DNA of 64,000 nucleotides, taken from positions 33,080 to 97,079 of the forward strand of contig JBOGCF010000040.1 in assembly GCA_051656605.1 (NCBI GenBank), in the 5' to 3' direction. Shown one piece after another: positions 44,408 to 52,587 of this stretch (its first letter is position 1; the number at the start of each line of letters is the position of its first letter). The position numbers and the translations under genes were made by a program. The notes under the pieces are model-generated. The model worked only from the letters and a program-made list of their open reading frames with translations. It had not been told where the DNA came from and did not search any database. Origin of the DNA: UBA12018 sp051656605 (lineage in GTDB: Bacteria; Bacteroidota; Bacteroidia; Bacteroidales; CAMTPD01).

Positions 44408-44456
44408 TTCGGTCTGCTTTACCGAAGGTAGATTTCGATAACCTATTTAAGATAGA

Positions 44457-44505
44457 AACAAGAAGAGGATATGACCATTGTGGCATATCCTCTTCTTGTT
44501 TTATT
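44457..44505. terminator. Bidirectional terminator between the DedA gene and mnmD
   Basis: AACAAGAAGAGGATATG (44457-44473) pairs over 17 bp with 44484-44500, followed by TTTATTTATTT. It closes the cysE-to-DedA operon and the convergent mnmD. Confidence 0.9.
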
Positions 44506-45185
44506 TATTTTGTGGCGCGGAGCATTTCGCGTTTTCCCGGAGGTCCGGGCAAGCGTTCGGTCGTAAAGCCAACAGCCTGCATGGTACGCCTTACCACACC
44601 TTTTGCACAATACGTAGTCAGAATGCCACCCTTGTTGGTACGATCATAGATGCGTTGAAATAATTCTTCGCTCCACATCTCAGCTTGTTTGTCGGGAGCA
44701 AAGGCATCGAAATAGATCAAGTCGAGGCCGTCTTCAAACTCCATGGTGTTGATATCACCTTCGAGCTTCAAGATGGTAAAGTAGTCGGTAATCGCAACCG
44801 GCTTGTTCCATTCGCAGGCATGCATACTACGAAACAAAGCCTTCTCTTCGTCAGAATATTCGGCCGTAAAGTTCAGAGCCGCGACAATATCGTCACCGAG
44901 CGGATACAATTCGGTCGTAATAAAACGGACACGCACGCCCCTTCTTTTCGCTTCAAGCAACGTCAAAAACGCATTTAGTCCCGTCCCGAAACCCACTTCC
45001 AAGATGTGAATCTCCTCTTTTTGCACTTGGTCGAGACCGGCTTGTATAAAGACGTGATTCGATTCCTGCACCGCACCGTTTACCGAGTGGTAATGCTCGT
45101 CCATCGATTCTATATAAAGTGTATGCGAACCATCTGCCGTCACCATCAGTTTAGGCGCACGATCCACACTTTCAAACTGTTCCAT
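44505..45185 (-). CDS. mnmD: tRNA (mnm5s2U34)-methyltransferase MnmD (stand-alone)
   Basis: 226 residues. It performs the last methyl transfer in making mnm5s2U at the tRNA wobble position, using SAM. DGSHTLYIESMDEHYHSVNGAVQES and VFIQAGL match the N-terminus of MnmC's methyltransferase half; EVGFGTGLNAFLTLLEA is the SAM-binding motif; LIYFDAFAPDKQAEMWS and GGILTTYCAKGVVRRTM complete it. The FAD-oxidase half of E. coli MnmC is absent, as in other single-domain MnmD proteins. A TATCTTTG element lies upstream (45217-45210, minus strand). Confidence 0.92.
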   Translation of the reverse strand: MEQFESVDRAPKLMVTADGSHTLYIESMDEHYHSVNGAVQESNHVFIQAGLDQVQKEEIHILEVGFGTGLNAFLTLLEAKRRGVRVRFITTELYPLGDDIVAALNFTAEYSDEEKALFRSMHACEWNKPVAITDYFTILKLEGDINTMEFEDGLDLIYFDAFAPDKQAEMWSEELFQRIYDRTNKGGILTTYCAKGVVRRTMQAVGFTTERLPGPPGKREMLRATK

Positions 45186-45330
45186 CTTTCATTTTCTTTT
45201 TAGATCAATCAAAGATACAAGCTTTGTAAAAATTAAAAAAGTACAGACATATAAGTTAACTTACAAATCAATTTTAGATATTTGTTGTTTCTTTTATAAA
45301 CAGTATAAACTTATTCAGCTAGAAACCTCC

Positions 45331-47730
45331 ATGCGCAACACATTCAGACTCACACTTCTCTTTCTATTGGTCGCTATTAGCAGCCTGAGTGCTCAAAACA
45401 ATTACGCAATAAAAGGGATCGTAAAAGATAAACTCAACAACGAACCGCTGCCCTATGTAAATGTCTCCATCTGGAACAATCCCGGCAAAGGAGCAACCAC
45501 CAACGACAACGGTGAGTTTGTCATTGAAGACGTAAAGCCGGGAACCTATCGCATCGGTGCCACCTATATCGGATACAAGAACTTTATCAGTCCCGACTAC
45601 ATGGTAGGATCAAAAGATGTGTATATAACCATCGAGATGGAGGAAACCACACAAGCCTTGCAAGAGGTACAAGTGACGGCATCACCGTTCAGACGCGTTG
45701 CCGAGTCGCCGCTCGGACTCAACGTAATCGGGTTCAAGGACATCGAGAAAAGCGCCGGAGCCAACCGTGACATCTCGAAAGTAATACAATCCTTTCCCGG
45801 CGTAGCATCATCGGCAGAGTTTAGAAACGACCTCATTGTACGCGGTGGTGGCCCATCGGAAAACAGTTTTTACCTCGACGGCGTCGAGATTCCCAATATC
45901 AATCACTTCTCTACCCAAGGAGCTTCGGGCGGACCGGTAGGTATCATCAACCCCGACTTCATACGCGAAGTAAACTTTTACTCGGCAGCCTTTCCGGCAT
46001 CACGCGGCGATGCACTCAGCGCCGTGCTTGATTTCAAACTGAAAGACGGAAGCAAAGAACGCACCAACTTCAGAGGCGTAGTAGGAGCATCGGAAGTAGG
46101 AGTCTCGGTAGACGGTCCTATCGGAAGCAAAACCACCTATCAGGTATCGGCACGCCAATCCTACCTGCAAATGCTATTCAATCTATTGGGTCTGCCTTTC
46201 CTTCCTAAGTTTACCGACGCACAGTTTAAGGTAAAACATCAATTCAACAGCAAGAACGAAATCACCTTTATCGGCTTGGGAGCGATAGATGATATGAAAC
46301 TCAACACCGATCTAAAAGATCCCGACGACGATGATCTATACATCCTCAGTTACCTTCCTGTAATCAAGCAGAAAACCTATACGCTTGGTGCGGTATACAA
46401 ACATTTCACATCGCGCTCGCAACATACATTGGTAGTAAGCCAGAACTATTTGAACAACAAGAACATCAAATACATCAACAATCAAGACAACAACCCCGAC
46501 TCGTTGCGTCAACACTATACATCAGACGAAATCGAAACCCGCTTTCGCTCCGAGAATACGTTTCGCCTACCCTTCGTAGACCTGTCGGCAGGGGGCGGAG
46601 TAAACTACGCCAAGTATAAAAACCATACCAAACAACGCATGTTTGCCCAAAACGAACCGTCGTTCTTGATCTACGATACCAATCTCAACATGTGGCAATG
46701 GTACCTATATGCTTCGGCCGTATACAAGAGTTACGACGAACGATTCACCGCATCGGCCTCTTTCCGCATGGATGCAAACGACTACTCTTCGAAGATGAAC
46801 AACCTCTTCAAGCAGTTTTCGCCACGCGCATCGTTAAGTTACGCCCTTACCCCTACGGTAAATATCAACGCCGCAGCAGGTCGTTACTTCGAACGCCCGT
46901 CGTACGTAACCCTGGGCTATAAAGACAACGACGGCAACTACGTAAACAAGTCAAACGGAGTTACGTACATCTCATCCAATCAATACTCGTTGGGGACAGA
47001 ATTCGTGCCCAATGCCAACTTCAAATTCGGACTCGAAGGATTTTACAAGCAATATGGCGACTACCCGTTTTCGTTGGTCGACTCCATTCCTCTCGCTTCA
47101 AAAGGGGCAGATTATGGAGTAGTAGGCGATGAGTCGGTCGTTTCTACCGGAGTAGGCCGGGCTTACGGCTTGGAGTTCTTGGCTCGTTGCTACAACTTCC
47201 GCGGGCTTACTTTCCTCTCATCATTTACTTTGGTAAGAAGCGAATTTAAAGACAACCGCGAAGGACGTAACGATTACATCCCTACCGCATGGGACAATCG
47301 CTTCATCCTTTCGCTTACCGGAACCTATGCCCTACCTAAACATTGGGATATCGGTGCTAAGTTCAGAGCTTTGGGTGGTATGCCTTACACCCCTTACGAC
47401 CTCGAAAAGTCGAGTTTGGTCGATGCCTGGAACGCAAAAGGTCGCCCTTATCTCGACTACAACAAGTTTAATTCGGAGCGATTGGGCACCTACACGCAGC
47501 TCGATATCCGTGTAGACAAAACGTTTTACATGAAGAACTGGATGTTTGGTCTATACCTTGATATTCAGAATGTATTGGGAACGAAATACAAGGAACAGGA
47601 AACGTATATTTCAACCGGAAAGATCCTGAATCCGACGGCACCGCAAGACGAGCAACGCTACGAACTGAAACGCATCAACCGATCATCGGGCACCGTTTTA
47701 CCTACTATTGGGGTTACGGTTGAGTTTTAA
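45331..47730 (+). CDS. TonB-dependent receptor (possible metal or metal-chelate uptake)
   Basis: 799 residues. Signal peptide (LTLLFLLVAISSLSA), carboxypeptidase-regulatory-like domain (IKGIVKDKLNNEPLPYVNVSIW, about residues 27-110), then the plug (SKVIQSFPGVASSAEFRND, LIVRGGGPSENSFYLDGVEIPNINHF, DFIREVNFYSAAFPASRGDALS) and a 22-strand type barrel ending in the terminal aromatic motif IGVTVEF. It imports a ligand across the outer membrane with TonB energy. Immediately downstream are znuA and znuC, so zinc or a zinc complex is a plausible substrate; this is inference from context only. No SusD partner. Confidence 0.87.
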   Translation: MRNTFRLTLLFLLVAISSLSAQNNYAIKGIVKDKLNNEPLPYVNVSIWNNPGKGATTNDNGEFVIEDVKPGTYRIGATYIGYKNFISPDYMVGSKDVYITIEMEETTQALQEVQVTASPFRRVAESPLGLNVIGFKDIEKSAGANRDISKVIQSFPGVASSAEFRNDLIVRGGGPSENSFYLDGVEIPNINHFSTQGASGGPVGIINPDFIREVNFYSAAFPASRGDALSAVLDFKLKDGSKERTNFRGVVGASEVGVSVDGPIGSKTTYQVSARQSYLQMLFNLLGLPFLPKFTDAQFKVKHQFNSKNEITFIGLGAIDDMKLNTDLKDPDDDDLYILSYLPVIKQKTYTLGAVYKHFTSRSQHTLVVSQNYLNNKNIKYINNQDNNPDSLRQHYTSDEIETRFRSENTFRLPFVDLSAGGGVNYAKYKNHTKQRMFAQNEPSFLIYDTNLNMWQWYLYASAVYKSYDERFTASASFRMDANDYSSKMNNLFKQFSPRASLSYALTPTVNINAAAGRYFERPSYVTLGYKDNDGNYVNKSNGVTYISSNQYSLGTEFVPNANFKFGLEGFYKQYGDYPFSLVDSIPLASKGADYGVVGDESVVSTGVGRAYGLEFLARCYNFRGLTFLSSFTLVRSEFKDNREGRNDYIPTAWDNRFILSLTGTYALPKHWDIGAKFRALGGMPYTPYDLEKSSLVDAWNAKGRPYLDYNKFNSERLGTYTQLDIRVDKTFYMKNWMFGLYLDIQNVLGTKYKEQETYISTGKILNPTAPQDEQRYELKRINRSSGTVLPTIGVTVEF

Positions 47731-47747
47731 TAATGCAACTTTGTAGT

Positions 47748-47755
47748 TATATTTG
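47748..47755 (+). promoter_or_regulatory. -7 element before znuA
   Basis: TATATTTG, 52 bases before the znuA ATG and 17 bases after the receptor's stop codon; suggests that znuAC can be transcribed separately. No clear -33 box or Zur-like palindrome was recognised. Confidence 0.4.
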
Positions 47756-47807
47756 TAGAAAGAGAAACCATCTCTTTGTTACACAAAAGACAATAAACGA
47801 AAAACCT

Positions 47808-48698
47808 ATGAACAGATTATTCACAGCTATATCATTATTTACCATATTCATGCTTGCAGCATGCTCACAACCGAAAGACGGTAAACCGGTTGTAACCGTA
47901 ACCATCGAGCCGCAGCGTTACTTTGCAGAAGCAATTGCGGGCGACAACTTTAAGATCAACTGCATGGTTCCGGCAGGATCTAATCCTGAGAGTTACGATC
48001 CTACCACACAGCAAATGGTAGATTTGGGCAAGAGCGAAGCCTACTTTAAGATCGGTCACATCGGATTCGAACAAGCATGGATGCAAAACATCATCGACAA
48101 CAACAAGCAACTGAAGATATACGACAACTCCGACAACTTTCCGCTGATTGAGGGGGTAGAGCATACCCACGAAGACGGAACCACTTGCTCGGCTTCACAC
48201 GATCACGACCATGCGGGAGTAGATCCGCATACGTGGAGCTCGATTCAGGGAGCCCGTATTATCTCGGCCAATATGTTGAAAGCTTTTGAAGAGTTAGACC
48301 CGGCAAACGCGTCGGTTTATCAGGCAAACTACAACAAACTTGTAGCTACGATCGATTCTACGGCTTCGGTAGTAGATCGCCTGATGCAGCATCCTTCGTC
48401 ACAAACCTTCATCATCTACCACCCGGCACTTACTTATTTTGCTCGCGATTACGGGCTTACACAGCTTTGTATCGAAATAAACGGCAAAGAGCCTTCTCCG
48501 GCACAAATCAAGAAACTCATTGAAGGTGCACGCGAAAGCGGTGCGAAGGTGGTCTTTATTCAGCAGGAGTTTGACAAGAAAAACGCGGAAGTAATTTCGA
48601 AAGAAACCGAATGCAATCTGGTACAAATCAATCCGCTTGCCTACGATTGGAACGGTGAAATGATCAACATTGCCAAAGCTCTTTCGAATGAACAATAA
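47808..48698 (+). CDS. znuA: Zinc ABC transporter substrate-binding lipoprotein
   Basis: 296 residues from the ATG at 47808; the frame open from 47733 adds no signal. Lipoprotein signal with Cys in TIFMLAACSQP. The cluster A-I type metal-binding fold is shown by VTVTIEPQRYFAEAIAGD, MVPAGSNPESYDPTTQQM (metal-site region), a His-rich loop (EHTHEDG, SHDHDHAGVDPHTWSS), FIIYHPALTYFARDYGL and VFIQQEFDKKNAEVISKET. The His-rich loop favours zinc over manganese. It delivers metal to an inner-membrane ABC transporter. Its stop codon overlaps znuC's start by 11 bases. Confidence 0.92.
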   Translation: MNRLFTAISLFTIFMLAACSQPKDGKPVVTVTIEPQRYFAEAIAGDNFKINCMVPAGSNPESYDPTTQQMVDLGKSEAYFKIGHIGFEQAWMQNIIDNNKQLKIYDNSDNFPLIEGVEHTHEDGTTCSASHDHDHAGVDPHTWSSIQGARIISANMLKAFEELDPANASVYQANYNKLVATIDSTASVVDRLMQHPSSQTFIIYHPALTYFARDYGLTQLCIEINGKEPSPAQIKKLIEGARESGAKVVFIQQEFDKKNAEVISKETECNLVQINPLAYDWNGEMINIAKALSNEQ

Positions 48699-49452
48699 AC
48701 TAATACAAATAGATCACGTTTCGGCCGGATACGATAAGCGCTTGGTGCTGAAAGACATTGTGCTTTCGGTCGAAGAGAACGACTTCTTGGGCATTATCGG
48801 TCCCAATGGTGGCGGTAAAACAACACTGCTGAAAGTGATACTCGGACTCCTCAAGCCCGCGTCGGGATCGGTGCGTTTTTTCGAAAACAACCTTTCCGTG
48901 CCGCATCTAAATATCGGCTATCTACCGCAATTAAACAAAATAGACCGCCGCTTCCCCATCAGTGTGCGCGAAGTGGTGGCCTCGGGGCTTATCGATCACA
49001 AGCCTTTGTTCCGCTCGTTTACCAAAGAGCAAAAACAACAAATCGAACATGTATTGGGGCAAATGGAGATAGCCGAACTGGCCGATCGTCCCATTGCACA
49101 ACTGTCGGGCGGACAACTGCAACGTGTTTTGCTAGGCAGGGCAATCGTGTCGCGCCCTAAACTTTTGATCCTCGACGAGCCCAACTCGTACGTTGACAAA
49201 CGCTTCGAATCTAAATTCTACCACCTGCTGGAAGAGATCAACCAAGAAGCTGCCATCGTTCTTGTTTCGCACGACATCGGCACCGTGTTGTCGCTTGTAA
49301 AAAACATAGCCTGTGTAAACGAAACCCTGCATTACCACCCGGGAAGAGAAGTAAGCGGCGAGTGGCTGGAAGAAACCTTTGGCTGTCCGTTCGAACTAGT
49401 AGGGCATGGATCCCTACCGCACCGCGTGCTCAAAACACACCAGCACGACTAA
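48688..49452 (+). CDS. znuC: Metal ABC transporter ATP-binding protein
   Basis: 254 residues from the ATG at 48688, overlapping znuA by 11 bases. All ATPase motifs are present: Walker A GPNGGGKTTLLK, Q-loop YLPQLNKID, signature LSGGQLQRVLLGRAI, Walker B PKLLILDEP, and the switch His in VLVSHDIG. It is of the ZnuC/MntB type (manganese/zinc family). The usual third gene, the membrane permease (ZnuB), does not follow; the next genes are leucine-rich-repeat lipoproteins. So this operon is incomplete here and depends on a permease encoded elsewhere or on another partner. Confidence 0.92.
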   Translation: MNNKLIQIDHVSAGYDKRLVLKDIVLSVEENDFLGIIGPNGGGKTTLLKVILGLLKPASGSVRFFENNLSVPHLNIGYLPQLNKIDRRFPISVREVVASGLIDHKPLFRSFTKEQKQQIEHVLGQMEIAELADRPIAQLSGGQLQRVLLGRAIVSRPKLLILDEPNSYVDKRFESKFYHLLEEINQEAAIVLVSHDIGTVLSLVKNIACVNETLHYHPGREVSGEWLEETFGCPFELVGHGSLPHRVLKTHQHD

Positions 49453-49589
49453 TAAAGAATATATCGACAAAGCAATAGCAATGTGATCATCTCATACTCC
49501 TATAGTGAATTATTATAAAAAATTATTTACTATAGAGATGTTTGTTTTAATTTAATAACTTATATTGCAAATGAACAAAACAAACAACC

Positions 49590-50408
49590 ATGAGAAAGCC
49601 TATATTATACTTATGCATCGCACTCTTTTGTTGTGCGGCATGTTCTAATGATCCTGAAGTGAATATAGAACCACAAGCTCCTCGACTTAATGTAAATGAC
49701 AGTTTAGCAATCGTCGATATTTGGGAAAAAGCCGACGGAAAAAACTGGTATAATAAATGGGACCTTAAAGACTTTCAAACTTGGGGAGGAGTTGGTATTA
49801 TTCTTGATAAAGAGAAAAATGAATATCGAGTTGTTCAATTAAATATGAACATACCTGAAGGAAAAAATGTTGATGGATATATATCTCCTCGTATAGGAGA
49901 ACTTACAGAGTTAAGAACATTTAGAGTTAGCGGACATGGTATCAAAGGAAAGATTCCAAGCTCACTATCTAATCTTGACAAGCTCCAAATATTGACAATC
50001 CAATTGACTAGCATTAAAGACTCACTTCCTGATTCTATCTTTTCAAATAAAAATATATTAGAAATAGATATCTCAAATAATAAAGGAATAACAGGTCATT
50101 TGTCAGCGAGTATTACAGATTGTCCAAAATCAATTATTTCATTAAGACTCAATCATAATAGTTTATCAGGTACTATTCCGTCAGGCATTCAAGTCGAGAA
50201 TGTATTACTAGATGGAAACAACTTCTCCTCCTTTCCTTTTCAATACTTAGATGATAATGCGTCTATAATATATCTTCGTGAAAATAAAATACAAGGATTA
50301 ATCCCAGACTCAATATTGGATTCTCCAAAGAAACTAACAAAGCTTAATCTTCTAACTTTAAATCCCAAAGAAGGATATGGTTTTGAGAATGCACCATCAG
50401 ACTGGTAA
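49590..50408 (+). CDS. Leucine-rich-repeat lipoprotein, copy 1
   Basis: 272 residues. Lipoprotein signal with Cys in ALFCCAACSND. After a spacer the sequence DSLAIVDIWEKADGKNWYNKW and TWGGVGI resemble the N-cap of plant-type LRR proteins, followed by about five or six LRRs of the plant-specific form (GIKGKIPSSLSNLDKLQIL; NSLSGTIPSGI; NKIQGLIPDSIL). Probably surface- or periplasm-located and involved in binding; target unknown. The acidic residues just after the lipidated Cys could help surface export. The gene is AT-rich relative to its surroundings. It shares an identical 110-bp stretch with the next gene. Confidence 0.82.
   Translation: MRKPILYLCIALFCCAACSNDPEVNIEPQAPRLNVNDSLAIVDIWEKADGKNWYNKWDLKDFQTWGGVGIILDKEKNEYRVVQLNMNIPEGKNVDGYISPRIGELTELRTFRVSGHGIKGKIPSSLSNLDKLQILTIQLTSIKDSLPDSIFSNKNILEIDISNNKGITGHLSASITDCPKSIISLRLNHNSLSGTIPSGIQVENVLLDGNNFSSFPFQYLDDNASIIYLRENKIQGLIPDSILDSPKKLTKLNLLTLNPKEGYGFENAPSDW
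49617..49726 (+). repeat. 110-bp exact direct repeat, copy 1
   Basis: Identical to 50505-50614 (offset 888). It spans the end of the signal peptide, the lipobox and the first mature residues of LRR copy 1, and stops abruptly after TTTGGGA. Confidence 0.92.
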
Positions 50409-50477
50409 AAATAATATCCATAATAACAATAACCTTTTGGTTCTAAGCATATACTAATCACTCAAAATAGAGAAGCC

Positions 50478-51314
50478 ATGAAAAAGCCTTTCATTTATTT
50501 ATTTATCGCACTCTTTTGTTGTGCGGCATGTTCTAATGATCCTGAAGTGAATATAGAACCACAAGCTCCTCGACTTAATGTAAATGACAGTTTAGCAATC
50601 GTCGATATTTGGGAGAAATCAGATGGAAAAAAATGGGCTAGTCATTGGGATCTTAAAAACTTTTGGACTTGGGGTGGAGCAGGCATTGTCCTCGATAAAG
50701 AAAAGAATGAATACCGAATTGTAAAGCTAGTCGTGAATGTCCCAGAGGATCCATTTGTTCAAGGTACTATATCACCTAAGCTTGCAGAACTAACAGAGCT
50801 AAGAAACCTTGTGATTGGAGGAAAAGGGATAACAGGAGAATTTCCAGAATCAATTAAAAAACTCAATAACCTCTATAATTTCACGTTAACCAGCTCCGGT
50901 ATATCCGATACGATACCAGGATATCTATTCTTATTACCTAATATAAAATCAATTCAAATCATGGGTAATAACGGAATAACAGGTACACTTCCTGTGGAAA
51001 TATTAGAGCTACCCAAAGATATGCTCTACCTACGTTTTGAATACAACAGCTTATCAGGAAAAATACCCACAGGTCTAAAATTAGACGAAACGAACGTTGT
51101 TCTTATCGGAAATAAGTATACAGAATTCCCTTTTGAATACTGTAATGAGGATGTTGCTTACTTTGATTTAAGTAACAATGAAATAACAGGAATAATACCT
51201 GACTCAATCTTAAATAACGAAAAAGCAATCGAAAAATTATTTTATTCAACTATGCGACAAAAAGAAGGCTTTGGCTTTGACAATCCTCCTAAAGAATGGG
51301 CAAAGCACAAATAA
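50478..51314 (+). CDS. Leucine-rich-repeat lipoprotein, copy 2
   Basis: 278 residues, paralogue of the gene before it. The signal peptide (IALFCCAACSNDPEVN) and the following 20 or so residues are identical in protein and DNA; the remainder has the same plan (LRR N-cap WDLKNFWTWGGAGI, then LRRs such as GITGEFPESIKKLNNLYNF, NSLSGKIPTGL, NEITGIIPDSIL) but differs at many positions. Both end in a similar motif (KEGFGFDNPPKEW here, KEGYGFENAPSDW in copy 1). No partner gene. Function unknown; surface binding protein is the reasonable guess. Confidence 0.82.
   Translation: MKKPFIYLFIALFCCAACSNDPEVNIEPQAPRLNVNDSLAIVDIWEKSDGKKWASHWDLKNFWTWGGAGIVLDKEKNEYRIVKLVVNVPEDPFVQGTISPKLAELTELRNLVIGGKGITGEFPESIKKLNNLYNFTLTSSGISDTIPGYLFLLPNIKSIQIMGNNGITGTLPVEILELPKDMLYLRFEYNSLSGKIPTGLKLDETNVVLIGNKYTEFPFEYCNEDVAYFDLSNNEITGIIPDSILNNEKAIEKLFYSTMRQKEGFGFDNPPKEWAKHK
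50505..50614 (+). repeat. 110-bp exact direct repeat, copy 2
   Basis: Identical to 49617-49726. Bases on both sides differ between the copies, and downstream coding sequence is diverged. Confidence 0.92.
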
Positions 51315-51441
51315 ATATGCGGAATCGAATTACTGATCCTACAATAAGAAATAAATATATGTATAATTCATCTCATTGTACATATATTTACTTTATCAAA
51401 ATACCAAAAAATAAACGAAGGTATTGATCCATTAAAATACC

Positions 51442-51645
51442 ATGAACACACTGTTAATGATTTCGCTACCCGAGATCGGATTTATCGTCGCAATCGTCTC
51501 CATCTACCTCGGTGTCACCGCCGTGTTGCAGAATCCGTTCCTCCCTGTCGTAAAGAAAATCCTCTGGATTGTCCTCATCCTCCTTACCAACTGGATCGGA
51601 CTTCTGGTCTATTACTTCACCTTCTATATGAAGAAGAGTAACTAG
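51442..51645 (+). CDS. Small PLDc_N-like membrane protein
   Basis: 67 residues with two hydrophobic helices (LPEIGFIVAIVSIYLGVTAVL and ILWIVLILLTNWIGLLVYYF) and a short basic tail (MKKSN). The W.-.LILL.N.IG.L.YY pattern is that of the phospholipase D nuclease N-terminal (PLDc_N) family of small membrane proteins. GC content is higher than in the flanking LRR genes, supporting a real gene of separate origin. Function unknown. Confidence 0.72.
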   Translation: MNTLLMISLPEIGFIVAIVSIYLGVTAVLQNPFLPVVKKILWIVLILLTNWIGLLVYYFTFYMKKSN

Positions 51646-52587
51646 AAAATATTCTACAAGCTCAAATAAAGGTAATCTACAATAAGCCAGACTTTCATAA
51701 AAATAGCTATTGGTTTTTGCTAGGTTGATTTGTGGTTTTTAGGGCTATTTTTTGTGCTAGATTGAAAGAATCTGTCGATTTTTCACCTTCAGAAAATGGA
51801 GTTTTCGAGCCGGATTTATGATGTTTCAATGCTTGTAAAATTGCATTGACCGGGCAAAAAGGTACAAATCCTTCAAAAACCATGCTTTCGTTGGCCAAAA
51901 ACCTTACTTTGTTCTTGAAAAAATCCTATTTGGTTCTTCCAAAAAGGTCATTTACTTCTTTCAAAAAGCTTTTTAGGTTTTCGTGGAGACCTTTTTGAGT
52001 ATTCACGGTAATTGTTTTTACTCACCACGAAGACTTTCTGCATTCTCCACGAAGACTTTTTACACTCACCGCAGTAACTGAAAACAGTCTTCATTGAAAA
52101 GGTTTTACGTCTTCATGCAGTAAATACGCCGTTGTTTCGATGACACTACAACGACTGCCCCATCACACATCTACCCTTGCTCCCAAGCCACTGAGCGGCA
52201 GTTGAGCCGTTACATTTTGTTCTTCCCTCTGTCTTATCCTCGTCTTTTTGCAACCTCTCAAAAACTCCTTCGGTAACGAATTTCAAAACCCGTAACACAA
52301 CCATGCCTTTTCAGCGACAAAACGTTAGCTAAATTTATGTCGACAATTAAGTTCAACCAGCAAAAACAATCCTGTTTTCGGGATATTTACCTCATTTATA
52401 CATCCGGGGCAAAAGTCAGGCCCTTGAATCAAATAATACAATAAGCCCAACAATACAAACGAAGAAAACTTGAACTAAAAGCCTTATTTATGATCAAATT
52501 ATGCAATTGGAGCATTTATCGTAGATCGAATGTACTTTGATTGAAACTATTGCTATATTTGAATTGAAAACCCTAATGTAGACTACC
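51646..52587. other. Gene-free region with repeat array and unexplained GC-richer block
   Basis: 942 bases with no supported gene. 51850-52125 is the 22-bp repeat array. 52140-52330 has a different, GC-richer base composition and carries only short interrupted frames; it may be a gene remnant or a dispersed genomic repeat. 52554-52561 (TATATTTG) is a possible -7 element for the propeller lipoprotein gene. Confidence 0.5.
51850..52125 (-). repeat. Degenerate tandem repeats of about 22 bp
   Basis: Read on the minus strand, the sequence divides into about twelve consecutive units of 21-24 bases with a purine-rich start and a T-rich end, such as AAGAACAAAGTAAGGTTTTTGG, and neighbouring AAGAACCAAATAGGATTTTTTC. 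In the upper half the units end in GTCTTC: CCACGAAGACTTT (plus strand) occurs exactly at 52025-52037 and 52047-52059, 22 bases apart. The 22-bp period is not a multiple of three, so this is not a protein repeat. Confidence 0.6.

Noticed and set aside
51707..51898. 63-codon frame on the minus strand in the gene-free region
   Set aside because: It starts with TTG, overlaps the 22-bp array, shows no domain or ribosome-binding context, and neighbouring frames are full of stops.
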